Shown piece after piece: positions 1 through 9,653 of a DNA stretch of 64,000 bases. The stretch spans positions 620,001 to 684,000 of the forward strand of contig NC_054685.1 in NCBI RefSeq assembly GCF_011074885.1, read 5' to 3'. This DNA comes from Brettanomyces bruxellensis. Its lineage: Eukaryota > Ascomycota > Pichiomycetes > Pichiales > Pichiaceae. Both the position numbers and the translations under genes were made by a program. The first letter of the stretch is position 1. Each line of letters opens with the position of its first letter. The notes under the pieces were generated by a model. It saw nothing but the letters and a program-made list of their open reading frames with translations, had not been told where the DNA came from and did not search any database.

Positions 1-324
1 GATTCAGTGTATTCAGAAAGATATATGGGCCTCCCAGGCAAAAATGCGAATTATGACTCCACTTCCAGGGTTGTTGATGTGGAGTCTTTCAAGACGGTGA
101 AAAGATTCTTGATTATGCATGGAACCGGTGATGATAACGTTCACGTGCAGAATACATACCGGTTACTCGATAGATTCAATATACAAAGCGTGGAAAATTA
201 TGACATGCGTATTTTCCCAGACTCGGACCATAATATCAACTATCACAATGCTTATAAGATTGTCTTCGATAAGCTATATGATTGGCTAGATAGGGCTTTC
301 CGAGGAGAATATGCCAACTTTTGA
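1..324 (+). CDS. Dipeptidyl aminopeptidase (STE13/DAP2 family), 3' end only
   Basis: This is the C-terminal 107 residues of a serine protease of the dipeptidyl peptidase IV family. In yeast these are type II membrane proteins of the late Golgi (Ste13, alpha-factor processing) or the vacuole (Dap2). The frame is open from base 1 and begins DSVYSERYMGLP, typical just after the nucleophile region. Two residues of the catalytic triad are visible: the Asp in HGTGDDNVH and the His in DSDHNI. The catalytic Ser lies upstream, outside the window. The stop is TGA at 322-324. The internal GTG at 7 is not a start. Which of the two paralogues it is cannot be told from this fragment. Confidence 0.9.
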   Translation, partial: DSVYSERYMGLPGKNANYDSTSRVVDVESFKTVKRFLIMHGTGDDNVHVQNTYRLLDRFNIQSVENYDMRIFPDSDHNINYHNAYKIVFDKLYDWLDRAFRGEYANF

Positions 325-1002
325 ATTCAAACGGTGTTTATGTGTATTTTGTTCGATAGTATTATTAATGTAATCTTGGTGCAGGCTAATGCTTTCTGAT
401 AAACTGTAATTTGTGTAGAAGTACTTACATTTGGAAGGTAACACGTCTCAATTGATAGTTACACCACGTTCTGGAATTCTCCACACATAGGCTGAGACCT
501 GGTACTATTTTAGCATTCATGTTATTTTCCAAGGTTATTTTTCCTCGATCGCAGTAGAATTGTGCGTTTTCCCCCACTCTTCTAGCATTGATGTGCTAAT
601 TCTTGCCTTTTTGCCCAAAGAAATGTCAAAATGTAGCACATGGAAGAATGAGATTTTTTATCCAAACATAGCGCGCACAGGCAGATCTTATTGTTTATTG
701 TTTATTTGCCTGACTGCTGACAGTAGCAATATTTTCTTTTTTTTTGGTTCGCACTATTTTTGTTGTCCCTGAGGGGCATCTCTTATCGCATGCGTATAAA
801 TACCCAAGCCTCTTCCCAACACTTAAAATTTGAAAAAGCAATCCTTTCCCACCTTTGTTCTCTAAAATCATCATATTCTTGCTTCTCACCGCTTATACTT
901 CCTAATAACACATTGCTGATCTGACTGATTCATTCTTTGTCTGCTGTTTTGCCCACAATAACTTGGAAATACCCGTCCCTTTATTGAGCAAGTAGGATTT
1001 CA
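325..1002. other. Intergenic spacer before KHA1
   Basis: This is a tandem spacer between the peptidase gene and KHA1. Apart from a TATA-like box at 795-802 it holds T-rich promoter-like sequence. Short open frames here have no recognisable content. Confidence 0.6.
795..802 (+). promoter_or_regulatory. TATA box upstream of KHA1
   Basis: TATAAATA lies about 200 bases before the KHA1 ATG. It is followed by C/T-rich sequence typical of yeast transcription start regions. Assignment rests on motif and position only. Confidence 0.5.
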
Positions 1003-3462
1003 ATGACTACCTCATCTGGAATTCTTGCGGGGGCAAACCCCCTAGAATACAACAGCTCGACTCCATATACGCTTTTCATCTTTCAGCTGATCCTCATTAT
1101 TGGTGTTGCGGAGCTTTTGCATTATCCCCTTTCGAAAATCAAGCAGCCTAAAGTCATTTCAGATGTTCTTTCAGGTATAATCTTGGGACCAACAGCCCTC
1201 GGCAAGATTCCAGGTTTCACGGATGCTGTTTTTCCTGACCAATCGATGCAGGGGCTCACACTAGTTTCCACTTTGGGTATTTGCCTCTTGCTTTTCATGG
1301 TTGGATGCGAGGTCGACATCAAATTCATCAAAAAGCACTTTGCCACGGCTTTATCGGTGGGAATTTTCAACATGGCTGTGCCCTTTGGCTTGGGATGTGC
1401 ATACTCCATCACTCTTTGGAAACACTACCGGCTTAACCAGCCCAATTTGCCTGATATCAAGTTTTCCACCTTTATGGTTTTCATTGGTGTCTCGATGTGC
1501 ATAACAGCATTTCCTGTTCTTGTCAGAATTCTCACAGAATTGCGTTTGGTGAAAGATCGTGTTGGAGTCGTTGTTTTGGCAGCTGGTATCACCAACGATT
1601 TGCTTGGATGGATTCTTCTTGCACTCTCAATCACATTGGCAAACTCTTCAAAGTCCGAAACAACTGTATATATCGTTTTGGTGACAATAGCTTGGGGTCT
1701 CTTCATCTGTTATCCGGTGCGCTGGCTTTTGAACTGGGTTTTAAACTCTGTCCTTCATGATCTCGATAATCCTTCCGGACCTTCCACCATGGCAATGTTA
1801 ATTATCCTATTGATGATGTTTGCCTCTGCTTTTTTCACCGATATTATAGGGGTTCATCCCATTTTCGGAGCATTTATTATGGGAACAATTGTGCCGCGGA
1901 CTAATAACTACGTTATCCGTCTTACCGAACGCATAGAGGATCTTGTCAACATCATTCTTTCGCCACTCTATTTTGGAATTGCCGGTTTGAATGCTGATCT
2001 CACTTTACTAAATAAGGGATTGGACTGGGCGTACATGATTGGTCTTTTGGCAATTGCCCTATTTGGCAAGATCCTTGGTGGAGCCTCTGCTGCCAGATTG
2101 CACGGACTTTATTGGAGAGAAAGTCTTACTGTTGGTGTCTTGATGTCCTGTAAAGGTATTGTTGAGATTGTTGTTCTTCAAACAGGTCTCAGGGCGGAAA
2201 TCGTGTCGAAGAAGATATTTGCCATGTTCATATTAATGGCACTTATATCGACATTTCTCACCACACCGTTGACTTTGTGGTGCTATCCTCAAGCTTACAG
2301 AGAAGATGTTAGACAGAAGTTAAGGGACGAGAAGTTCAAAGAGATAGAAAATGGGAAGAAGGACGGAAATGATGCCTCGTCCTCTTCATCTTCAGTTTCT
2401 TCTTCCACTTCCAGTAAACTTCATCATCTGAAGAAGGAGTATGAGAATCTGAGATTTGACAAATTGATTCTTCCCGTTGATAGCTTGGAAAGTGTTTCCA
2501 ACAATTTAATTCTGATGGACCGCTTCTGCAAACCGGGAAAGATCCCGATTCATGCTGTGAACATCAAGCATTTGACAGAGCGTACTGCAGATATGTTGCA
2601 TGCCTCTATGGTGAGAGATATGGATGATCAGTTTGACCAGTTTGATGGTCAGTATTTGAACGGAATTCTTAGTATTCTTAAAATCTTCTGCGACCTGAGC
2701 GGAGTGCCGTTTTCGTCTGAGATTGTTTTCAGTTTGCCTGAGAGTACACTTCAAAGTTTACTCTTGAACGAGAACTTGCTTCCAAATGATCTTCTCATTC
2801 TAACAGTGGGAAGAAAGTTCTACAACAGCCAGCCAAAGTTTTTGGATCAATTCAACAAAATTGTGTCAAAGACAGATTACTTCAGTGCTCTGTTCATCAA
2901 CAACAATCAGGATATAGGTCGGATGGCTGATGTTGATGATGGTAAAAAGAGTATGTCTTCTGTAAGTAGGAAAGAATTCCTAGAAGAGGAATCATTGCTT
3001 TCCAATGAGACGATTCTCAATCCGAAGTCGTTTAAGATCTCTTCTGTGAGCTTGATTTGCACGTCTAGCAATATTAGTAAAGATGAACTTACGGCATTAA
3101 AGCTGTTTAGTATATTGGTGAGGCACGAGGATGTTGATTGCGGATATATAGTGACTGCCGGTGGAAGCATGACGGATATAGCCTCACTCTTGAAAGATGA
3201 TCTTCGATTGGCTGAGAAGATTCATTCGACGGTATACGAGGATGACAAGAAGGAAAAGGAAGAAGGAAAAAGTAAGGTCAAGACTGAAAATCCAGAGAAT
3301 GAAAGTCAGGATGGATACAGGAAGTTTGTGTTGGACCTGGCTAGATCAAGATCAGGAAAGGATATAGATGATTTGGTTATCATCACAAAGAACTGTCCGT
3401 TTGTGACTACGCTCATTAAGGAGTTGGAGGATAGTAATAGGAAGATCCTGGTGGTTTTCTGA
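1003..3462 (+). CDS. KHA1: K+/H+ antiporter, CPA2 family (Kha1)
   Basis: This 819-residue protein is close in length to S. cerevisiae Kha1 (about 870), which exchanges K+ for H+ in Golgi membranes. Residues about 20-430 form a hydrophobic domain with roughly 12 membrane segments, starting with FIFQLILIIGVAELL. The CPA2 ion-binding Asn-Asp pair is in ITNDLLGW (N198, D199). Residues about 440-819 are a hydrophilic cytoplasmic tail with a Ser-rich linker and an acidic/Lys-rich insert near residue 750, as in fungal Kha1. The ATG at 1003 gives a short polar N-terminus directly before the first membrane segment. The gene converges on the YIM1-like gene, with 286 bases between the stops. Confidence 0.93.
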   Translation: MTTSSGILAGANPLEYNSSTPYTLFIFQLILIIGVAELLHYPLSKIKQPKVISDVLSGIILGPTALGKIPGFTDAVFPDQSMQGLTLVSTLGICLLLFMVGCEVDIKFIKKHFATALSVGIFNMAVPFGLGCAYSITLWKHYRLNQPNLPDIKFSTFMVFIGVSMCITAFPVLVRILTELRLVKDRVGVVVLAAGITNDLLGWILLALSITLANSSKSETTVYIVLVTIAWGLFICYPVRWLLNWVLNSVLHDLDNPSGPSTMAMLIILLMMFASAFFTDIIGVHPIFGAFIMGTIVPRTNNYVIRLTERIEDLVNIILSPLYFGIAGLNADLTLLNKGLDWAYMIGLLAIALFGKILGGASAARLHGLYWRESLTVGVLMSCKGIVEIVVLQTGLRAEIVSKKIFAMFILMALISTFLTTPLTLWCYPQAYREDVRQKLRDEKFKEIENGKKDGNDASSSSSSVSSSTSSKLHHLKKEYENLRFDKLILPVDSLESVSNNLILMDRFCKPGKIPIHAVNIKHLTERTADMLHASMVRDMDDQFDQFDGQYLNGILSILKIFCDLSGVPFSSEIVFSLPESTLQSLLLNENLLPNDLLILTVGRKFYNSQPKFLDQFNKIVSKTDYFSALFINNNQDIGRMADVDDGKKSMSSVSRKEFLEEESLLSNETILNPKSFKISSVSLICTSSNISKDELTALKLFSILVRHEDVDCGYIVTAGGSMTDIASLLKDDLRLAEKIHSTVYEDDKKEKEEGKSKVKTENPENESQDGYRKFVLDLARSRSGKDIDDLVIITKNCPFVTTLIKELEDSNRKILVVF

Positions 3463-3748
3463 GTGGATTTTCGCTGCATGCAGTTGGTCTGCATGTTTAA
3501 TCTATACTTTATAAAATATTGATGAATACTATTCGACACGATAATGGAATTGGATTTTCAATGTCTGTAACCTGTTTACATTGATTTTTAGGTCACTATT
3601 TCTCCCTCAATAACTTACAAAAAGCTCTACTCATTACTACAATCACAACTCTCGAGTCTTTCAAATCATCAAGCTGAACGCGCACAATTATTAAGAAAGA
3701 AATTAAACAGAAAGTAAACATACAAAGCAAGCAAAAACACACTCAAAG

Positions 3749-4870
3749 TTAGAACTTAAGAACAACCTTACCCTGGGAAGAAGCTGAGGCAACTTTATTT
3801 ATTGCAGTCTCGTAATCGGTCTTGTAATCGTGGACCGAGTCCAAAGTCACAACAAACTTGTTTTCTTTCCAAAGCTTCTCAACTGCTGGACCATACTCTT
3901 TATCAGGGGTCTCCAAAAGACTGAAGAACTGGAATTTAGAGAGGCCAATCTTCTCCTTGATATATTCAACAATGTATTGCCATTGAGGAAGGAAGTCCGA
4001 CACGATAATCTTAGAGTAGTTAACAGACTTGGAACCCTGAATCTGGGTGAAAATTCCACCCTCTTCCTTAGTCTTCAAAGTACTGTCCAAGTATCCGTAC
4101 AAAATTGGGTCCCTCACAGAGTCCACAACAATATCGAACTTTCCATACTCCTTGACACTTTCAAGAATCTCGTTGATCTCACTTGTCTTACCCTTCTTGT
4201 AGTCAATCAACTTGTCAGCGCCGAACTTCTTAACCCTCTCAGTAGACTTTGCCGAACATGTGGCAGCAACATGCTTGGCACCAAAGAAGTATTTTGCAAA
4301 CTGGATGGTGTGAGAACCGACAGACGTTCCGCCACCCAAAACCAAGACATTTCCTCCTTTAAGAGACTTTTTATGGGTCTTCAAAGCCTCGAAAGCTGTT
4401 CCTGATGCAATGCAAAGGGAAGAAGCCTCCTCATAAGTCATTCCCTCAGGAATCTTGTTGCAGAACATAATGCTTGCAGGTTCAAACAAGAGATATTGTG
4501 AGAATGCACCTGTCGAGCTAAATGGCTTTATGATGTCACCATAGACACGATCACCAGCCTTGAATCCAGACTCAGCTCCTGCCTTAACCACAAGTCCTGC
4601 AAAATCGCCACCCATCACCTTCTGGACAGATGCCTTGTAAAATCTTGATGAAAGACCCTTCAAGCAAAGATCAACCGGGTTTATCGAAGCGGCCTTTGTC
4701 TGGACCAAAACCTGCTTTGGAGTAACAATATCGCCACTCTTTGCCGCAGCAGGATCAAGCTTCAAGTCCATAGTTGCCACTTTTAATGGATCCTTGAATG
4801 TATAATAGGTTAATGCCTCAGTTTTGATGGCACCATCCACAACTGGTGGAACTTGCACGGACGAAGACAT
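3749..4870 (-). CDS. YIM1: YIM1-like zinc-independent medium-chain reductase
   Basis: This is a 373-residue medium-chain dehydrogenase/reductase of the quinone-oxidoreductase type; S. cerevisiae Yim1 has 365. The N-terminal GroES-like half contains AASINPVDLCLKG and MGGDFAGLVVKAG. The Rossmann half has the nucleotide-binding glycines in VLGGGTSVGSHTIQ. The zinc ligands of alcohol dehydrogenases are missing, as expected for this subfamily. Yim1 is linked to lipid droplets, mitochondria and DNA-damage tolerance, but its substrate is not established. It converges on KHA1 and is divergent from the IRC19-like gene. Orthology to YIM1, rather than to another AST/MDR paralogue, is probable but not certain. 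Confidence 0.8.
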   Translation of the reverse strand: MSSSVQVPPVVDGAIKTEALTYYTFKDPLKVATMDLKLDPAAAKSGDIVTPKQVLVQTKAASINPVDLCLKGLSSRFYKASVQKVMGGDFAGLVVKAGAESGFKAGDRVYGDIIKPFSSTGAFSQYLLFEPASIMFCNKIPEGMTYEEASSLCIASGTAFEALKTHKKSLKGGNVLVLGGGTSVGSHTIQFAKYFFGAKHVAATCSAKSTERVKKFGADKLIDYKKGKTSEINEILESVKEYGKFDIVVDSVRDPILYGYLDSTLKTKEEGGIFTQIQGSKSVNYSKIIVSDFLPQWQYIVEYIKEKIGLSKFQFFSLLETPDKEYGPAVEKLWKENKFVVTLDSVHDYKTDYETAINKVASASSQGKVVLKF

Positions 4871-5705
4871 ATTTGTTGTACACTAAAAATGTGTGCTTAT
4901 GAATAGATTCCCTGTAACAGTAAATTCGCAATTAAGCAATTGAAAAGTCAAGGTATATTGGAAGGGAATTTTATGTGGATAAGGACCCAAGCAATGATGT
5001 TCGAATCCGAAAAGGGAGAAAGCAGTTTGCTTTTATATTAACTTGTGTGTGGATTGATAAAAAAAAAACTTTAATTTTGAAAGTGGAGGCGCCATTTTTT
5101 TCGCCTGCCTGACCATTCCCCATTGTCCGGTATTATTAAGCAGATTTTTATGGCACATAGTATTGTGTAAATTTAGAAATTTGAGTTTTTGCTTTCTTCA
5201 ACTCCGTTATTATCAATTGCATATGCACATCTGATTTATAAGCAGGCGATAAGGAACTACATTCAGAATAGTCGACTCGACAACCGCCGGAAAATATATG
5301 AGCACTATTATCATCACCTGCAAATCAATCCAGAACCGTTTCGTCCTCGGAAAACAACAATAATCAACGAAACTTGTATTTCTTGACATTTTTCTTCTAC
5401 AGCATTCTTTACATCATTGGCACCTATAAATCAATACCCCTTATTATCATGTGTCGGAATTTTTTTTTGTTCCTGGCTTTCGGCGTTTGCATTGACGTAG
5501 TGCTTGAAAAAAAGCGAAAAAAAATTTTTGATTTTCAACGGCTATCGATTGATGCAGTACTACTAGATTCTTCCATTCATCTCTAGTAATTCTGATATTG
5601 TTGATCTTTTTCTAAACGGGTATCGCCAAATTTCCGGGCCCGTAATCAATATTATTTGGTAACCATCACCCGCAATATAGTCCTCCTGTATTATCATAAG
5701 CTCAA
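4871..5705. other. Divergent promoter region, YIM1-like / IRC19-like
   Basis: This is an AT-rich spacer shared by two divergent genes. It has a TATA-like box for each side (5031-5037 minus, 5425-5430 plus). The string GTTCGAATCC near 5000 resembles a pol III B box, but its flanks cannot form a T stem, so no tRNA is called. Confidence 0.6.
5031..5037 (-). promoter_or_regulatory. TATA box upstream of the YIM1-like gene
   Basis: TATAAAA on the minus strand lies about 160 bases before the ATG at 4870. Assignment rests on motif and spacing only. Confidence 0.45.
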
Positions 5706-6434
5706 ATGTCTTCTCGAGTACAAGCCTCGGTGTATAAGAATTTCATTGTCTATTCAAGGTCGCCAATAGTATCATTATACGGTCCTCAAGGGTTGGACAG
5801 CCAAGTTTTATGTCGAGATTTCTCAAAAAGAGATCGCAGACTCGTGCTATATAGAAACTTTGTGCGATTACTACGATTTGTCAAGCGGCCAAAATTTCTT
5901 CGTGGTGAATATTTCGACTACTTGAAGTTCCGCTTTATTGATGATTACAATTATCGGAGAAACAAGCTTCTGGGAATCGACTCCTCACTAGATGAGAGAG
6001 AGCTTATGAGCAGGGCTGTCAATACGCTCAACTTTGTTAACAATGCATTCTGTGCTCCGAAAAGTGCTCCAGAGTTAAATGAAAACTTTGAACTAAGAGG
6101 AAGAGTCGGCAGAAGCCAAGAATATCTCGTTCTAGACTCTATAATGCAGTATGAAGCATCTAAGTTAGGATCGAGGGTTGTAGAAGGCCTTAAAATAGGT
6201 GTGAAAAGCTTGAAGGATGCAAATGAGTATCGTATTACTTGCAAAAATCTGAACATTGGCAAACCCGTCCCGCAAATTCAGGGAGAAAAATGGTATTCAT
6301 ACATAGGCATGCTTCAGGAAATGCCATCAAGCATCTCTTCCAAAAAAATTGCTGCATTTGACTTCGCAAAATCGATTCTCACCTTTGAGAAGAACTTGGT
6401 CCTATTGAATGAGGATTGCAAGTTGCTTCTTTGA
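5706..6434 (+). CDS. IRC19: Irc19/Rrg4-like protein
   Basis: This is a 242-residue basic protein without membrane segments. Residues about 40-75 read RRLVLYRNFVRLLRF followed by a GEYFDYLKFRFIDDY-type helix. This matches the conserved N-terminal block of S. cerevisiae Irc19 (Rrg4, about 230 residues), which is needed for respiratory growth and mitochondrial genome maintenance. The stretch also contains a literal LYR tripeptide followed by a distal Phe/Arg, as in mitochondrial LYR proteins. The C-terminal end (KNLVLLNEDCKLLL) also resembles the family. The match is from recalled sequence, so orthology is likely but unproven. It converges on MSB2. Confidence 0.55.
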   Translation: MSSRVQASVYKNFIVYSRSPIVSLYGPQGLDSQVLCRDFSKRDRRLVLYRNFVRLLRFVKRPKFLRGEYFDYLKFRFIDDYNYRRNKLLGIDSSLDERELMSRAVNTLNFVNNAFCAPKSAPELNENFELRGRVGRSQEYLVLDSIMQYEASKLGSRVVEGLKIGVKSLKDANEYRITCKNLNIGKPVPQIQGEKWYSYIGMLQEMPSSISSKKIAAFDFAKSILTFEKNLVLLNEDCKLLL

Positions 6435-6737
6435 AAAAGGACGAGTGGTCAACACGAGAATAGTCGCGATAAGCGCCGACAGCAGTACAGTGCACCACAT
6501 TTGAACAAACTACTTGTATTTAAAAGCATATATCTTTCCTACTAGGCGTTAATAAACGTGTGCATACTTTGAATTGTGTGATTCAACAGTTCGCGGAGTG
6601 TGAGCTCTCTTAATTAAATGAATGTATGGAGTGAGTCGAAAATGAGAGTAAAATAGTAACACAATAATAAAAAAAAAGAACGGTTAAGATAAAACAAGAA
6701 AAATAACATAAAATAAAAGAAGTGAAATGAAAAATGT
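6435..6737. other. Convergent spacer, IRC19-like / MSB2
   Basis: This is a tail-to-tail spacer, A-rich toward the MSB2 end with several AATAAA-like strings on the plus strand. Two terminators probably overlap here. No gene is seen. Confidence 0.5.
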
Positions 6738-9653
6738 TTACCATCCAAGAGAGTTCTTCAAGTTTATTGGAGCAGAAATGCTTGGAATGGAATGCTGGGA
6801 TCCGGAATTGCGGAATGATCTGCTCGTGTGGGCACTTGAATAGTAAGCGGAATCTTCGCTGTCATAAGGCTCACTATCACATCCAACTGAGAGCCTGATG
6901 TCACCCATGTTTCCACTGCCAGAGTATGAGTAGGATGGATTGTAGCTCTCGAAGGAACTTCCATCGTATGGCGAACAGTAGGACTCGAAGTTACTTCTTG
7001 GTCTGGTCTTCTCCTCGGTCATTTCCTGGTCCTGTTTTTGTTTTCTATTCTTTCTCCGGATGTAAAAGGCAACGATAGCACTCAAATACGCGCCAGCACC
7101 GACTGCAGAACCGGCGATAATTCCGGCCATCTTTCCACCGCTTGTACTGGATTTGCCAACTGAAGAATTGGCCTCAGATGAAAAGTCCATCGAGCCCAAA
7201 CTTTGAGGATCAACACTACTGCTTCCAGATCCAGACGAGGAATCACTATTGGAGCCAATCCAAACAGAAGTCGATGAGCTTCCCAGAAGTCCCTGGATTG
7301 GGATTCTGCTATCGATGAGATTGGCCAAAGTGCTTTGCGCACTGTTTGGGTTTTCGTAAATCTTGGATCCAGACGTCGTCAACTCGTTTTGCAACGAGGT
7401 CAACTTGCTCTTGGGGAAATACACCTCAGCAATGGTTATGATGTAGCTCAACTGCGAGGATGTGTATGGAACCAACTGCTTGACAGTGACATCAGACTTA
7501 TCGATGCTGTCGAATGGGTACGACAACACATCCGGCAAGTACTCGAAGATCTGAGCAGACGAGATGGAGTTTTCAACCACGAAGACGTAGTTGAGACTTC
7601 TCTTGAAGCCGATGGTAATCAGAGTGTAATCGTCTGGGATAGACGCGGTTGTTGCAGCAGGCGAAATTGCCTTAGGCAAGGCTGTGGTTGCAACGGATAT
7701 CGAAGTTGTTGAAGCGTCTGGAGCCGAGGCGGTGACGATAACATCAGGAAGCCAGCCAGTAGATTGTGAAGATGATGGCTTTGAGGATTCTGAGCTGGAA
7801 GATGTGGCCGTTATGGTGGATTGTGAGCCTGAGTCCGTTCCAAAGATGGCTCGAGAGCTTGTTTTGGAGGATGAGGCAGAGGTCTGGACAACAATTGAAG
7901 GTCCCTTTGTGCTGGTTGGGTACTGCGGAGACTCATACAGACTCGAAGTCGTCTGAGTGTTTGCTGCAGAGTGCGAAATCGACCTGTAGTCGTCTGTCGA
8001 CACACTCAGCACCTTGGAAGACGAGCTTGCAGTGCTTGAAGTGGTGCCTGAGACTGATAATGTGGAATGTGCACCCGAGGTGGTACTTCTAGATGTGGAT
8101 GTTGGCACCTGGGAGGATCCAGAACTTGCACTGGTACTGCTACTTGCCAGATTTGCAGAAGTCTGCGACGTTGAAACTGTTGTCTCGGCCGAGGACGACT
8201 CGGAAAGAGCAGTTGTGGAACTCTCTGAAGTTGCAGAAGAGGTTGAGGCAGAGACAGGTGTAGAAACTGCACTCGATGCCGAACCAGAGACTCCAGAAGA
8301 TGTATCTGTTGAAGTGGATGCAGTCGGTGTAACAGTAGTCGAGGCGTTGGGTTCAGCACTCGAAGAAACTGCCGAAGTGACAACCGAGGAGCTGCCAACA
8401 GACGAAGGTTGCAAGCTTGTTACAGCTGCATTTGCAGTTGTTGAAGATGATAAGAAGTTATCTGAGGCTGAAGCTGACGAATACGTCAAAGAAGACGATG
8501 CACTTGTGCCACTGCTTGAAAAAACGGCAGTTGTAACAGCGTTATAGCTTGATGAAGCCGAGCCGTATGTCAGTGATGTCTCCTGATAGCTTGAGCTTGC
8601 AGAGCCAACGAGTGATGAAGCTGCACTCGTGTAAACGGCATTCTGAATACTCGAAGCAGTTGATGAGTCTGTGCTTGCAGTAACCACCGAAACTGAGTCT
8701 GTGGAAGCTGAAGTTGAGCCTGAAGCAGAGGCCGAACTTGTGTATGCGGCATTCTGCAAGGCCGATGACGAATCAACGACTGTGGCAGCGCCTGAATTCA
8801 CAAGTGCCGGATAATCGATCGAGCCTGAACTTGCGGTTGGAGAGGCAGTAGTAAGGCTGGTAGTGTCTGTTGCAGAAGTTACATCATCTGTATTTGCCGT
8901 TGTTGCTGTTGCTGCATTTTCAGCAGTGTCAGTAGCACTCGTAGCTGCATCTGTGGCAGTATTGGCTGCAGTATTGACTGCAGTATCTTCAGCAGCACTT
9001 GTAGTTGTATCTGTGGCAGTATTGGCAGCAGTATCTTCTGTAGCACTTGTAGTTGTGGCAGCAGCCGAAATTGCAGCTGTATTCTCAACTGTATCCGCAA
9101 TATTCACGGTATTGTCTGAAGAACTTGTAGTTGTGGCCTCAACCGTGTTAGCAGCACTTGTAGTATCTGCTGTATCAACTGCACTTGTAGCATCTGCTGT
9201 ATCAACTGCACTTGTAGCATCTGCTGTATCAACTGCACTTGTAGCATCTGCTGTATCAACTGCACTTGTAGCATCAACCGTATTGGCGACATTCGTAGCA
9301 ATTGTATCGGCACTTGTAGCTGTTCCTGCATTTTCAACAGTGTTCACATCATTAGTTGTACTAGAAACAGCTACTTGAGTATCGCTAGTAGTAGAATCCT
9401 GTTCATTGGCCTGTGTTGTCGCCTGTGCCGCTGCAGTTGTCTGCTCTTCTATTTGCGAAGATGAAATTTGTGCCATTTGTGCAAGAATGTTAGCAGATGT
9501 CTCCTCTGTTGTAGTTGCAGACATATTGTTATATCCCGGAACATTGCTGGCAGCAAGTTGCTGGAAGTCATCATTCTGGCCTAGATCAATAGCATGAGCT
9601 CTGCTTATCAAAATTGAGGCTAAAAGGCACTTGAAAACAAACATTGTAAGCAT
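6738..9653 (-). CDS. MSB2: Signalling mucin Msb2
   Basis: This 971-residue type I membrane mucin senses osmotic, starvation and wall stress and acts through Cdc42 on the filamentous-growth and HOG MAPK pathways. A signal peptide (about residues 1-21, ending SRAHA) is followed by about 640 Ser/Thr/Ala-rich residues suited to O-mannosylation. These include a run of 9-residue SAVDTADAT repeats. Residues about 672-790 match the extracellular Msb2 homology domain, with ITIGF, SAQIFEYLP and IITIAEVYFPKS. One membrane segment starts at M842, followed by RRKNRK and a tail of about 105 residues. A slightly later Met (9644) could also start the protein. The orthologue call rests on the homology domain plus topology. 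Confidence 0.88.
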   Translation of the reverse strand: MLTMFVFKCLLASILISRAHAIDLGQNDDFQQLAASNVPGYNNMSATTTEETSANILAQMAQISSSQIEEQTTAAAQATTQANEQDSTTSDTQVAVSSTTNDVNTVENAGTATSADTIATNVANTVDATSAVDTADATSAVDTADATSAVDTADATSAVDTADTTSAANTVEATTTSSSDNTVNIADTVENTAAISAAATTTSATEDTAANTATDTTTSAAEDTAVNTAANTATDAATSATDTAENAATATTANTDDVTSATDTTSLTTASPTASSGSIDYPALVNSGAATVVDSSSALQNAAYTSSASASGSTSASTDSVSVVTASTDSSTASSIQNAVYTSAASSLVGSASSSYQETSLTYGSASSSYNAVTTAVFSSSGTSASSSLTYSSASASDNFLSSSTTANAAVTSLQPSSVGSSSVVTSAVSSSAEPNASTTVTPTASTSTDTSSGVSGSASSAVSTPVSASTSSATSESSTTALSESSSAETTVSTSQTSANLASSSTSASSGSSQVPTSTSRSTTSGAHSTLSVSGTTSSTASSSSKVLSVSTDDYRSISHSAANTQTTSSLYESPQYPTSTKGPSIVVQTSASSSKTSSRAIFGTDSGSQSTITATSSSSESSKPSSSQSTGWLPDVIVTASAPDASTTSISVATTALPKAISPAATTASIPDDYTLITIGFKRSLNYVFVVENSISSAQIFEYLPDVLSYPFDSIDKSDVTVKQLVPYTSSQLSYIITIAEVYFPKSKLTSLQNELTTSGSKIYENPNSAQSTLANLIDSRIPIQGLLGSSSTSVWIGSNSDSSSGSGSSSVDPQSLGSMDFSSEANSSVGKSSTSGGKMAGIIAGSAVGAGAYLSAIVAFYIRRKNRKQKQDQEMTEEKTRPRSNFESYCSPYDGSSFESYNPSYSYSGSGNMGDIRLSVGCDSEPYDSEDSAYYSSAHTSRSFRNSGSQHSIPSISAPINLKNSLGW
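9151..9277 (-). repeat. 27-nt coding minisatellite in MSB2
   Basis: There are about four near-identical 27-base units encoding SAVDTADAT, with degenerate copies on both sides. The middle units are identical at the DNA level, which suggests recent slippage or unequal exchange in the mucin domain. Confidence 0.9.

Noticed and set aside
5000..5012. GTTCGAATCC resembling a tRNA B box
   Set aside because: The flanking bases cannot form a T stem, and no A box, acceptor or anticodon arm is present at the expected distance.
8014..9378. Long Val/Glu/Ala-rich frames on the plus strand inside MSB2
   Set aside because: These are antisense shadows of the Ser/Thr/Ala-rich mucin coding sequence.
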